A stretch of DNA of 64,000 nucleotides from contig NZ_CP013611.1 of NCBI RefSeq assembly GCF_001482385.1, positions 2,976,001 to 3,040,000 on the forward strand. The letters run 5' to 3'. Shown piece after piece: positions 37,893 to 47,206 of the stretch. Positions within the stretch are counted from its first letter, which is position 1. Every line of letters begins with the position of its first letter. The notes beneath the pieces are model-generated. The model made no database searches. It was not told the DNA's origin and was given only the letters and a program-made list of their open reading frames with translations. The DNA is from Pseudoalteromonas rubra (GTDB lineage Bacteria; Pseudomonadota; Gammaproteobacteria; Enterobacterales; Alteromonadaceae). A program made the position numbers and the translations under genes.

Positions 37893-40340
37893 TTAGAACA
37901 GCTCTTCTGTATCCGGGAGTTGCTCTTCAAACGGCGTACTGGAGCCCGTTTCAAGTACGTATTTTGTTGGGGTAGTACCACGCTCAAAATATTCGAAACG
38001 GCTGGTGTGATCGTTACGCTCACTCAATAGCCCGGTTTTTAAATCGATGCGCACAGACACCAGGCCAGGAGGCGGGTCAATTGGTGCAAGTGGCTCATCT
38101 TTCAATGCTGCACGCATAAACTGCACCCAACCCGGCAGTGCTGACGTGGCACCTGCCTCGGCACCGACGATCTGTTGCTTGCCCTGATTGGCGTTATACG
38201 CTGCGCGGCCCAGCGACTTACCCGGATCGTCAAACCCGACCCAGACGGTGGTGAGTACGTTGCGATTAAACCCCGTAAACCAGGTATCGACCGAGCTGTT
38301 GGTAGTACCGGTCTTGCCGGCCAGATCTTTGCGTTTTAGCGCCTGTGCACGCCAGCCGGTGCCAGTCCAGCCGGTTTTGTGTTTCCAGCTGCCGCCGCCC
38401 CAGATCGCGCTTTTCATTGCGTCGGCGATTAAAAATGCATTGCGCTCGGAGATGATCCGCGGTGCACAGGTGTATTGGTCGACTTCCCACTCTTCTTCAC
38501 TACAGATGCTCAGTGGTTGGGCGGCACCTAGGACGTTGCCATAGCTGTCGGTGAGTTTTTCAATAAAATAGGTCTCGACTAAGTGACCGCCATTGGCAAA
38601 GGCACTCATGCCGCGGGCCATTTCTAGCGGTGTCAGTGATGCACTGCCCAGAGCCAGCGATTCGCTTCGAACAATGTCCTCGTTATTAAAACCAAACTTG
38701 AGAATATGGTCGGCTGCTGCGTTGAGCCCCATACCCCGCAGTAAGCGTACTGACACAACGTTTTTCGACTGAGCCAGAGCACGGCGAATACGAATTGGGC
38801 CACTGTACACATCAGGGCTGTTTTTCGGACGCCAGGCGACGCCCATGCTTTTATCCCAATGATTGATTGGGGCATCGTTGATGATGGTCGACAAAGTGTA
38901 GCCTGCTTCCAGCGCACCCGAGTAGATAAATGGCTTGATGTTCGAACCAACCTGGCGCTTAGCCTGAACGGCCCGATTATACTGGCTTTGACGGAAACTG
39001 TAGCCGCCAACCAGGGCTTTAATGCGACCACTTTGTGGATCTAATGACACCAGCGCACTGGCAGGCTGAGGGAATTGGCTGAGTAACCAGTTCTGGTCTT
39101 TATTACGCACCCAGATCTGCATACCAGGCGCGAGAATATCACTTGCTTGTTTCGGCGGTAACCCCTGGCGGCGCTCTGTGATGTATGCACGCGCCCATTT
39201 TAACCCGGACCAGGGCAAAGTGACAGAGGTGCCGTCTTTGAGCAATATCGTGGCACTTTGCTCTTCAAGTGCTGTCACTACACCTGCTTGAAGCGGGTCT
39301 ATTTCTTTGACATTGCGCAGCTTCTTTAGGATCTGAGTGGTTGACCAGGGGGTTTCCTCTGGTTGCCAGTATTGCGCTTGCGGACCACGGAAGCCGTGTC
39401 GCATATCATAAGCGTGGAGGTTGTCGATCAGGGCTTGTTGTGCAGCGGCCTGAACGTCTGACTCGACTGTGGTATAAACCTTAAAACCGGAGTTGTAGGC
39501 CTGGTCTTCACCATAGGTTTTCACCATGTAAGCGCGGACCATTTCCGATATGTAAGGCGCATAGAGTTCGATTTCAGCGCCATGTCGTTTTGCTGTGATC
39601 GGTGCCTGAGTGGCCTCGTTGTATTGGGCCTGAGAGATGTAGCCTTCAGTCAGCATCCTGCCCAACACGACGTTGCGGCGTAACTTGGCACGCTGCGGGT
39701 TACGGATTGGATTAAGTGCTGAAGGTGCTTTGGGCAGGCCGGCCAGCATCGCCATTTGCGCCAGGCTCAGCTCGTGTAGTTCCTTGCCATAATACACTTG
39801 GGCAGCTGCCCCAATCCCAAAGGCTCGATGACCCAGTTCTATTTTATTGAGGTAAAGCTCAAGAATTTCATCTTTATTGAGTAATCGTTCGATATGTAAG
39901 GCGATAAAGATTTCTTTCACTTTACGAATATAGGCCTTTTCCCGGGTCAGGAAGAAGTTTCGTGCCAGCTGCATGGTGATCGTACTGGCGCCTTGTTTTT
40001 TCTCCCCGGTGCTGACCAGGACGATAAATGACCGCACAATACCGATCGGGTCGATGCCAAAATGATCATAAAAGCGGTTGTCTTCGGTGGCCAGAAAAGC
40101 CTGGAGTAAAGGCTCTGGAATGTCATTAATTTTAACCGGGATACGGCGTTTCTCGCCAAACTGATTGATCAGTTTGCCGTCGCGGGTAAAGACCTGCATT
40201 GGGGTTTGCAGCTGTACATCTTTTAAAACCTTTACACTGGGTATGTCAGATTTGACATAGTAATAAAGGCCGAACAAGGTAAGCAGGCCCAGTGTCGTGC
40301 AAAGCAGTATAAGTTGTAGTAATCTTTTTAATAAATTCAC
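37893..40340 (-). CDS. mrcA: penicillin-binding protein 1A
   Basis: Bifunctional class A PBP that polymerises and crosslinks peptidoglycan. The 815-residue protein has one N-terminal TM helix (about 7-27), a GT51 glycosyltransferase domain with the catalytic Glu in ATEDNRFYDHFG near residue 87, an OB-like insertion, and a transpeptidase domain with the SxxK serine in GSNIKPF near 467 and KTGT in LAGKTGTTNS near 680. Divergence from pilMNOPQ is the usual context of mrcA (ponA) in gamma-proteobacteria. Confidence 0.97.
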   Translation of the reverse strand: MNLLKRLLQLILLCTTLGLLTLFGLYYYVKSDIPSVKVLKDVQLQTPMQVFTRDGKLINQFGEKRRIPVKINDIPEPLLQAFLATEDNRFYDHFGIDPIGIVRSFIVLVSTGEKKQGASTITMQLARNFFLTREKAYIRKVKEIFIALHIERLLNKDEILELYLNKIELGHRAFGIGAAAQVYYGKELHELSLAQMAMLAGLPKAPSALNPIRNPQRAKLRRNVVLGRMLTEGYISQAQYNEATQAPITAKRHGAEIELYAPYISEMVRAYMVKTYGEDQAYNSGFKVYTTVESDVQAAAQQALIDNLHAYDMRHGFRGPQAQYWQPEETPWSTTQILKKLRNVKEIDPLQAGVVTALEEQSATILLKDGTSVTLPWSGLKWARAYITERRQGLPPKQASDILAPGMQIWVRNKDQNWLLSQFPQPASALVSLDPQSGRIKALVGGYSFRQSQYNRAVQAKRQVGSNIKPFIYSGALEAGYTLSTIINDAPINHWDKSMGVAWRPKNSPDVYSGPIRIRRALAQSKNVVSVRLLRGMGLNAAADHILKFGFNNEDIVRSESLALGSASLTPLEMARGMSAFANGGHLVETYFIEKLTDSYGNVLGAAQPLSICSEEEWEVDQYTCAPRIISERNAFLIADAMKSAIWGGGSWKHKTGWTGTGWRAQALKRKDLAGKTGTTNSSVDTWFTGFNRNVLTTVWVGFDDPGKSLGRAAYNANQGKQQIVGAEAGATSALPGWVQFMRAALKDEPLAPIDPPPGLVSVRIDLKTGLLSERNDHTSRFEYFERGTTPTKYVLETGSSTPFEEQLPDTEELF

Positions 40341-40564
40341 GAATTTATCCCTAGCGAGACTCCCAATTACAATCGGACGCTGTTAGTATATCCTGATTAA
40401 AAAACGATTAATAATTTTTGCGTAAATTACTTTGTGCCTAATGAAGGTGCATGGGAGTGTGGCCGAAAGTTGGCAAGTAGTATAACGCTTTTCGCCAAAC
40501 TGTACCTAAATGACTAAACTCTTAATTAACACTGTACAGAATTCTGGATACTTGGGCTAACGGC

Positions 40565-41644
40565 ATGTTGCGTCAATTTTTAAAAAAACAAGCTCCAATG
40601 ATGGTCGGAGTAGACATAGGCTCACATTGCGTAAAGGCTGTTTTGTTAGCCGAATCAAGCGCAGGGTACCGGGTTGAGGCTGTTGCCATTGAACCGTTAC
40701 CCAAAGGCGCGATGAAAGAGCGTGCCATTCAGGATATTGAAGCGGTCGGTAAAGTCATCAGTAAAATACGCAAACGCCTGCCAAAAACCAGTCACTTTGC
40801 AGCTGTTGCTGTCTCTGGCCAAACGGTCATTACCAAAATGATTTTTATGGATGTGTCCTTAAGCGATGCTGAATTAGAATCACAAATCGCGATTGAGGCC
40901 GACAGCCTGATCCCTTATCCACTCGATGAAGTCAGCCTGGATTTCGAAAAGCTAACGGTGAATGAGGCGGATCCCTCCAAGGTCAATGTGCTATTGTCTG
41001 CGGCCAGGACGGAAAGTGTACAGGCGCGTGTAAGTGCACTGGAAGAAGCTGGCTTAAAAGCGAAAGTTGTGGATGTTGAAAGTTACGCCCTCGCCCGTTC
41101 TGCTGAGGTTTTGTATGGTCAGCTTCCCTCTGATGCTTACGATAAAGTCGTCGGGATCATTGATATTGGTGCTGTGGTGACTTTGGTGAGTGTCGTACAG
41201 TCCGGTAAAACGCTATATACCCGGGACCAGGTTTTTGGTGGAGAGCAGTACACTAATAGCATTGTTGCGTATTACAACAAGAGTTTTGATCAGGCCGAGT
41301 TGGCAAAAACCACCGGTGATTTGCCGCCGAACTATACCTTTGAAGTACTCGCGCCATTCCAGACTTCGCTGTTACAGCAGGTGCGTCGTGCGCTACAAAT
41401 GTTTATGACGACCAGTGGCCAGGAGCAAGTCGACTACATTGTTTTGACCGGGGGGACTGCACAAGTGGAAGGGCTCGACCGTTTGCTTGTGGATGAGCTG
41501 GGTGTGCATGCTATTGTGGCGGATCCGTTTGCGAATATGGAAATAGCGCCTAAAGTGGATCGAGGTGTACTGAATAATCACAGAGCGCAGTTTGCCATCG
41601 CAACCGGGTTGGCACTGAGGAGCTTTTCGTCATGCCACATATAA
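40565..41644 (+). CDS. pilM: type IV pilus inner-membrane assembly protein PilM
   Basis: Actin-like cytoplasmic ATPase fold protein that binds the N-terminus of PilN. The 359-residue protein has VGVDIGSHCVKAVLL at residues 18-32 (phosphate 1 region), GIIDIGAVVTLVSVV near 199-213 and VLTGGTAQVEGLD near 295-307. It opens the pilMNOPQ operon and its end overlaps pilN by 13 bases. Confidence 0.95.
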   Translation: MLRQFLKKQAPMMVGVDIGSHCVKAVLLAESSAGYRVEAVAIEPLPKGAMKERAIQDIEAVGKVISKIRKRLPKTSHFAAVAVSGQTVITKMIFMDVSLSDAELESQIAIEADSLIPYPLDEVSLDFEKLTVNEADPSKVNVLLSAARTESVQARVSALEEAGLKAKVVDVESYALARSAEVLYGQLPSDAYDKVVGIIDIGAVVTLVSVVQSGKTLYTRDQVFGGEQYTNSIVAYYNKSFDQAELAKTTGDLPPNYTFEVLAPFQTSLLQQVRRALQMFMTTSGQEQVDYIVLTGGTAQVEGLDRLLVDELGVHAIVADPFANMEIAPKVDRGVLNNHRAQFAIATGLALRSFSSCHI

Positions 41645-42228
41645 ATTTACTGCCCTGGCGAGAGCAGCAACGGCAGGCTTCTCAACAAAAATTCCTGGCC
41701 ATATTGGGGATCATCGTCGCTGCCAGCTTAGCGCTGATGTACGGCATTGGTGCATTTTATGACACCCTTAAAGAAGGGCAGGAAATTAAGAACCTTTACC
41801 TGTCCAGTGAGATTAAAAAGCTGGATAAGCGGATCGGGGAAATCCGCGGGTTGAACCAACAAAAAGAAAACCTGCAGCGTCGGATCCGGCTGATTGAAGA
41901 GTTGCAGAGCAACCGTAATTTGGGCACGCAGATCATTGATGAGGTGACACGCGTTGTGCCAGCGGGCGTCTATCTGACGAGTTTGGAGCGACAACAGAAT
42001 ATGATCAAAGTGATTGGCCGCAGTGAATCGAACAATCGCCTGTCGCAAATGTTACGAGCAGTCGAGTCGTCTTATTTATTGCGGGATCCGTTACTCCAGG
42101 GCATTGTCGCTGGTGAACGCGAAGAGCGTTTACTGAGTAACTTCACGATGAATTTTTACGTTAAAACGTTCGCTCAAATGGAGAAAGAACGCGCCGAGTT
42201 AGCTCAGACAACGCAGGCGGAGAATTAG
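41632..42228 (+). CDS. pilN: type IV pilus assembly protein PilN
   Basis: Bitopic inner-membrane protein of 198 residues. The conserved N-terminal INLLPWREQQRQ (residues 4-15) is the PilM-binding motif; a TM helix is at about 22-43, and a coiled coil then a periplasmic ferredoxin-like domain that pairs with PilO follow. It is made from the same message as pilM and pilO. Confidence 0.95.
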   Translation: MPHINLLPWREQQRQASQQKFLAILGIIVAASLALMYGIGAFYDTLKEGQEIKNLYLSSEIKKLDKRIGEIRGLNQQKENLQRRIRLIEELQSNRNLGTQIIDEVTRVVPAGVYLTSLERQQNMIKVIGRSESNNRLSQMLRAVESSYLLRDPLLQGIVAGEREERLLSNFTMNFYVKTFAQMEKERAELAQTTQAEN

Positions 42229-42231
42229 GCC

Positions 42232-42837
42232 ATGAAACTTGATTTGAAGTCGCTGCAGGAGATCGACTGGAACGAAATTGAGCTGGATAACATTGGCGAG
42301 TGGCCGATGCCAGTGAAAGCCATTTGTTGCGCTGTGGTGGTGGTGATCATGCTGGTCGTAGGATACAGCATGCTGGTCTCTGCGTCGGTGGCTAGCTTTG
42401 AGCGAGCGGTCAAAAAAGAAGAAGAGTTGCGCACCAGCTACCGCGTCAAATACGGTCGGGCAAATAACCTGGAGTTATATCGACAGCAAATGCAGGATAT
42501 GGAAGCGCAGTTTTCTCAATTGTTAAGAAAACTGCCAACCTCGAATGAAACTCCGGGGTTGCTCGATGACTTAACGTATGTTGGCACATCCAGTGGTCTG
42601 ACGTTTCTAAAAATAGGCTGGCTGCCTGAGATTAAAAAAGAATTTTATACGGAACTGCCAATTAATCTTGAAGTTGTGGGGACGTATCACGAGTTTGGTG
42701 AGTTTGTCAGTAAAGTGGCACAGTTGCCGCGTATTGTGAGTTTGCATGATTTTCGTATTGAGGGCGCAGGCAATAATCAGCTGGTGTTTAGCGTGGTAGC
42801 AAAAACCTACCGCTACGAACAGGAGACTGAAGAATGA
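42232..42837 (+). CDS. pilO: type IV pilus assembly protein PilO
   Basis: Partner of PilN in the alignment subcomplex. The 201-residue protein has a TM helix at about residues 25-47, a periplasmic coiled coil (about 60-100) and a C-terminal domain (PINLEVVGTYHEFGEFVSKV near 142-161) typical of PilO. Its stop overlaps the pilP start by four bases. Confidence 0.95.
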   Translation: MKLDLKSLQEIDWNEIELDNIGEWPMPVKAICCAVVVVIMLVVGYSMLVSASVASFERAVKKEEELRTSYRVKYGRANNLELYRQQMQDMEAQFSQLLRKLPTSNETPGLLDDLTYVGTSSGLTFLKIGWLPEIKKEFYTELPINLEVVGTYHEFGEFVSKVAQLPRIVSLHDFRIEGAGNNQLVFSVVAKTYRYEQETEE

Positions 42838-43373
42838 GGCGTCTGCTGGTTTTGTTTGCGATGATTGCACTGACAGGGTGTAACGATAACACTGCAGAAC
42901 AAAAAGAGTTTATTGACCGGGTGCAGGCGAATGCGACTCCGAGCATAGACCCTATGCCCGAAATGGCGCAGTTTGAGCATTTTCCCTATAGTGCGGCTCA
43001 ACTACGCAGTCCTTTTGTTGCCCCACAACCGGAAGTCATTGAGAGTCGCCTGGTACAGGTTAAAAACTGTCTTCACCCAGATCCGAATCGTCCCCGAGAT
43101 CCGCTAGAAAAATACGCGCTGGACAACTTGATGATGAAAGGCACGATCACACGCGGTGAGACGGTATGGGCGTTGATCAGAGCTGGCGAGCAAGGTTTGT
43201 TCAGAATAAAGAAAAATGAATACATGGGTTTGTATCACGGTAAAGTGGTGAGCGTACAAGCAGACCATCTGGAGTTGATGGAACTGATCCCAGACGGAAC
43301 GGGGTGTTGGAAAGAGCGCCTGAGCAAAGTCGAAATGGTGGAAGCCGAGGACGTTGGTGCCAGTGAAGAATAA
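42834..43373 (+). CDS. pilP: type IV pilus lipoprotein PilP
   Basis: Periplasmic lipoprotein linking PilNO to the secretin PilQ. The 179-residue protein has a signal peptide ending in the lipobox LTGC with Cys16, a long disordered stretch, and the C-terminal beta domain (YALDNLMMKGTITRGETVWAL...). It overlaps pilO and is 13 bases ahead of pilQ. Confidence 0.95.
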   Translation: MRRLLVLFAMIALTGCNDNTAEQKEFIDRVQANATPSIDPMPEMAQFEHFPYSAAQLRSPFVAPQPEVIESRLVQVKNCLHPDPNRPRDPLEKYALDNLMMKGTITRGETVWALIRAGEQGLFRIKKNEYMGLYHGKVVSVQADHLELMELIPDGTGCWKERLSKVEMVEAEDVGASEE

Positions 43374-43386
43374 AAAAGGTGAAAAT

Positions 43387-45435
43387 ATGATTGCGCGCGA
43401 CGGGATCAAACACGTTGTGAAAACTCTGATGGGTGGCATTTTAATGGGCACAGCGTTGCTCGCCCAGGCAATGCCTATGCTGTACGATGTGCGTTATAAC
43501 CCGGTGCCAAGCGGAGAAACTGAGCTACAGCTTGTGTTTGACGAAAAGCTGGCGATTGAACCTAAAGTGCAGGTGCTGAATGAGCCGGCACGTATAGAGT
43601 TGTTTTTCCCGGATGCTGAATATGAAGAAAGCCTGGAACTGCTCAAAGTGAACCAAGCCGGGATTGAGCGGATCAAGAACAGGATGGAACAGGGCGGATT
43701 TGTGCTGAGTGTTGAAATGTCTGCACTTAAACTCTATCGCACTGAGGTTAAAAATAATCTGGTTTACATCAAAGTTTCAGATCAGCCAATTCCAGTTTCC
43801 AGCGAGGATGCGCAACCTGATACGCTGCACAGCGAGATGAATCGGATCCAAAATATTGATTTCCGTCGCACAGATAAAGGTGCCGCTCAGATCCTGGCCT
43901 TTCTGGATTCCAGTCAAGCGGCGCTCGATGTGCAGGAGCGAGGCGGGCAGATTTACGCTGACTTTCATCATATTGCCATCCCGGATGAGTTATTATATGA
44001 GCTGGATGTGGTTGATTTTGGCACCATTGTGAGTACGGTTGAAACCTTCCGTGAAGAGGGAAAAAGTCGTTTGGTGATCAAACCTAATGACGCTTTTAAG
44101 TTCAATTATCAGCAATTAGACAACATCTTTACCCTGACAGTAGAAAAAGACGATCAGGAATTTTCGTATGCGGATACGAAAAATTATCAGGGACAACCGA
44201 TCACGTTGAACTTTCAGGATATCCCGATCCGTTCTGTGTTGCAGATAATCGCCGACACTAACAACTTTAATCTGGTCACCAGTGATTCGGTTACGGGCAA
44301 CATTACCTTACGCTTGGATGGTGTCCCCTGGGATCAGGCGCTGGATGTGGTGTTACGGGTGAAAGGGCTTGATAAACGCATGGAAGGGGCTATTTTGATG
44401 GTGGCGCCGTCTGAAGAGCTGGCCGCCAGAGAAGCAAAAGAGTTGCAGGCAAAACGTCAGGTTGAAGAGCTGGAGCCTTTATATAGTGAATACATTCAGC
44501 TTAATTACGCTAAAGCAGAAGAATTTGCTGATTTACTTAAAACGGATGAAAACTCCATCATCAGCCTGCGTGGCAGTGTCTCTGTGGATAAGCGGACCAA
44601 TACTCTGCTGATTAAGGATACTTCGCGTAGCATTGAAAACGTGAGACGTATGGTTGAGACGCTGGATGTGCCGGTTAAGCAGGTGCGTATTGAATCGCGT
44701 ATGGTTACGGTGTCAGATAACATTCAGGAAGACTTGGGGATCCGCTGGGGGTTCAGTGATCAACAAGGCACAGATGCGATTTCGGGCTCTCTGGAGGCCA
44801 CCAATAAGCTCTCCGGAGGCACTATCCCTGATCTAGCCGAGCGCCTGAATGTGAATTTGCCGGTACAAGGTTCAACTGCAGGCAGTATCGGCATGCACAT
44901 TGCTAAACTGTCAGACGGGACTTTGATAGATTTGGAGCTGTCAGCGCTGGAGCAGGAGAACAAGGGTGAGATCATCGCAACACCCAGCGTTACGACTGCA
45001 AACCAGAAAACGGCGCGGATCGAGCAGGGTACTGAGATCCCTTATGTGGAATCGGCTTCCAGTGGTGCATCGACCGTTCAGTTTAAAAAAGCGGTGCTGA
45101 GTTTAGAGGTGACACCGCAAATAACGCCGGATAATAAAATTATTTTGGATCTGGTCATAACCCAGGACACACGGGGTGATACAGTACAAACAGCCAATGG
45201 CCCGGCTGTGGCGATAAATACACAAAGGATCCAGACTCAGGTCTTGGTCGAAAATGGTCAGACGGTTGTGTTAGGGGGCATTTATCAGCAGGAAATGACC
45301 AATGCGGTGAGCAAGGTACCTGTACTGGGAGATGTACCCTACTTAGGTGTCCTATTTAGGAACACACGAGAAATCAATGAAAAGAGAGAGTTATTGATTT
45401 TTGTGACGCCTAAGATCATGCATGATTCACTGTAG
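43387..45435 (+). CDS. pilQ: type IV pilus secretin PilQ
   Basis: Forms the outer-membrane channel for the pilus. With the start at 43387 the protein has 682 residues, a signal peptide to about residue 33 (GTALLAQAMPM), two AMIN domains (about 38-125 and 155-240), a secretin N0 domain (ITLNFQDIPIRSVLQIIAD), an N1 domain, and the secretin beta-barrel domain with VPVLGDVPYLGVLFRNT near residue 645. A longer frame opens at 43354 within pilP, but the AGGTG ribosome site fits the ATG at 43387. It ends the operon. Confidence 0.95.
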   Translation: MIARDGIKHVVKTLMGGILMGTALLAQAMPMLYDVRYNPVPSGETELQLVFDEKLAIEPKVQVLNEPARIELFFPDAEYEESLELLKVNQAGIERIKNRMEQGGFVLSVEMSALKLYRTEVKNNLVYIKVSDQPIPVSSEDAQPDTLHSEMNRIQNIDFRRTDKGAAQILAFLDSSQAALDVQERGGQIYADFHHIAIPDELLYELDVVDFGTIVSTVETFREEGKSRLVIKPNDAFKFNYQQLDNIFTLTVEKDDQEFSYADTKNYQGQPITLNFQDIPIRSVLQIIADTNNFNLVTSDSVTGNITLRLDGVPWDQALDVVLRVKGLDKRMEGAILMVAPSEELAAREAKELQAKRQVEELEPLYSEYIQLNYAKAEEFADLLKTDENSIISLRGSVSVDKRTNTLLIKDTSRSIENVRRMVETLDVPVKQVRIESRMVTVSDNIQEDLGIRWGFSDQQGTDAISGSLEATNKLSGGTIPDLAERLNVNLPVQGSTAGSIGMHIAKLSDGTLIDLELSALEQENKGEIIATPSVTTANQKTARIEQGTEIPYVESASSGASTVQFKKAVLSLEVTPQITPDNKIILDLVITQDTRGDTVQTANGPAVAINTQRIQTQVLVENGQTVVLGGIYQQEMTNAVSKVPVLGDVPYLGVLFRNTREINEKRELLIFVTPKIMHDSL

Positions 45436-45586
45436 TCAGACTAAAATAACAATAATGGGCGTGAAAGTTGCCTTTTGACTTGAAATCACGCATTGATTGC
45501 TGAGATAATCCCCTCCTTAATTTTGGGGCCAGGTCGTTAGGCGGGGTTTTATTTCAAATTTTAGAGTTCGTTTGTACTAAAAAGAT

Positions 45587-46105
45587 ATGGCTGAGAAACG
45601 TAATATATTTCTGGTAGGCCCAATGGGGGCTGGTAAGAGCACGATTGGTCGTCACATTGCGGACCAATTACATCTGGAGTTCTTCGATTCAGATCAAGAA
45701 ATCGAGCGCCGCACTGGTGCTGATATCTCCTGGGTGTTCGATATTGAAGGAGAAGAAGGGTTTCGTCGTCGCGAAGAGACCGTGATTTCTGATCTTACCG
45801 AAAAGCAAGGCATCGTATTGGCTACTGGCGGCGGCTCGGTCATCAGTAAAGAGGTACGTAACAAACTATCTGCTCGTGGTATTGTGGTTTATCTTGAAAC
45901 CCCAATTGAGAAGCAAGTAGCACGTACCCAGCGCGATAAGCGTCGTCCTTTGCTACAAACAGAAGAAGATTCACGCGACGTATTAGTGCGTCTGGCAGAT
46001 GAACGTGAACCACTGTATAAAGAAGTGGCGGATCACGTTGTACGCACAGATGAACAAAGCGCCAAAGTGGTTGCTAATCAAATCATTGAGAAGTTAGATT
46101 TCTAA
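45587..46105 (+). CDS. aroK: shikimate kinase AroK
   Basis: Phosphorylates shikimate in the chorismate pathway. The 172-residue P-loop protein has Walker A GPMGAGKS at residues 11-18, shikimate-binding residues DSD (near 35) and LATGGGSV near 78-85, and the LID arginine region RDKRRPLL near 118-125. It is close upstream of aroB, 30 bases apart, in the order conserved across gamma-proteobacteria. Confidence 0.98.
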   Translation: MAEKRNIFLVGPMGAGKSTIGRHIADQLHLEFFDSDQEIERRTGADISWVFDIEGEEGFRRREETVISDLTEKQGIVLATGGGSVISKEVRNKLSARGIVVYLETPIEKQVARTQRDKRRPLLQTEEDSRDVLVRLADEREPLYKEVADHVVRTDEQSAKVVANQIIEKLDF

Positions 46106-46135
46106 ACATGTAGGCTAGATAGGAGGTGACGGCAC

Positions 46136-47206
46136 ATGCTTGAATTAACAGTAGATTTAAACGAGCGTAGCTATCCTATCTATATTGGCCAAGATCTTCT
46201 AACCGATCAGGGGCGATTATTGCAGCATGTTGGCAATGGGCGCCCCGTCATCATCAGCAACGAGACTGTTGCACCTTTGTATCTGGATACATTACTCACG
46301 CAGTTAGAGGGCAAAGCGCCGCTTCATTTTTGTATTCCTGATGGGGAGCAATATAAATCCCTGGAGTGGTTTGAGCGTATTAACGCATTTTTGCTTGAGC
46401 ACAACTGTGGTCGGGATACCTGTCTGATCGCTTTAGGTGGCGGCGTAGTTGGTGATCTGACCGGTTTTGTCGCAGCCTGCTATCAGCGCGGTGTGCCATT
46501 TATTCAGATTCCGACAACCTTACTCTCTCAAGTAGATTCGTCAGTTGGTGGCAAAACAGCCGTCAACCACCCTTTAGGTAAAAATATGATAGGTGCTTTC
46601 TATCAGCCTAAAGCGGTGTTTATTGATACCAATACACTGAAGAGTTTACCACCGCGCGAGTTCGCAGCGGGTATGGCTGAAGTGATTAAGTACGGCCTGA
46701 TTTACGACATAGATTTTCTGACGCTACTTGAGCACAATGGTAAGGCCTTGCATGAATTGGACACAGACTTGTTAATGCAAGTGATCCATCGTTGCTGTGT
46801 CATCAAAGCCGACATTGTCGCACAAGATGAGAAAGAAGCAGGATTGCGTGCGTTGCTGAATCTGGGGCATACGTTTGGCCATGCAATTGAAGCGCAGATG
46901 GGTTATGGCGTATGGCTTCACGGTGAAGCGGTCGCTGCGGGCATGATGTTAGCGGCCCGTCTGGCACAACTTAGAAGCGCGTTAACAGAGCATGAAGTCG
47001 CGCGTATCGCAGCTTTGCTAGAAATGTATCAATTGCCAGTTGCACCGCCCAAATCGATGACAACGGCACAGTTTATCTCTCACATGCGTAAAGATAAGAA
47101 AAATAAACAAGGTAAGATCCGCTTTATCGTACCTACCAGTCTGGGCAAGTGCCAGCTGGTCGATGACGTATCTGATGACACCTTAGGCCAGCTAATAGGG
47201 CACTGA
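46136..47206 (+). CDS. aroB: 3-dehydroquinate synthase AroB
   Basis: Cyclises DAHP to 3-dehydroquinate using NAD and a metal. The 356-residue protein carries ALGGGVVGDLTGFVAA near residues 101-116, TTLLSQVDSSVGGKT near 129-143, and metal ligands in AEVIKYGL (Glu about 182), LGHTFGHAIEA (His about 244) and LHGEAVAAG (His about 261). AGGAGG lies 10 bases before the start. Its last base overlaps the next gene. Confidence 0.98.
   Translation: MLELTVDLNERSYPIYIGQDLLTDQGRLLQHVGNGRPVIISNETVAPLYLDTLLTQLEGKAPLHFCIPDGEQYKSLEWFERINAFLLEHNCGRDTCLIALGGGVVGDLTGFVAACYQRGVPFIQIPTTLLSQVDSSVGGKTAVNHPLGKNMIGAFYQPKAVFIDTNTLKSLPPREFAAGMAEVIKYGLIYDIDFLTLLEHNGKALHELDTDLLMQVIHRCCVIKADIVAQDEKEAGLRALLNLGHTFGHAIEAQMGYGVWLHGEAVAAGMMLAARLAQLRSALTEHEVARIAALLEMYQLPVAPPKSMTTAQFISHMRKDKKNKQGKIRFIVPTSLGKCQLVDDVSDDTLGQLIGH

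Noticed and set aside
45475..45509. aroK promoter TTGACT with GATAAT
   Set aside because: Spacing of 23 bases is too long; no alternative pair is convincing.
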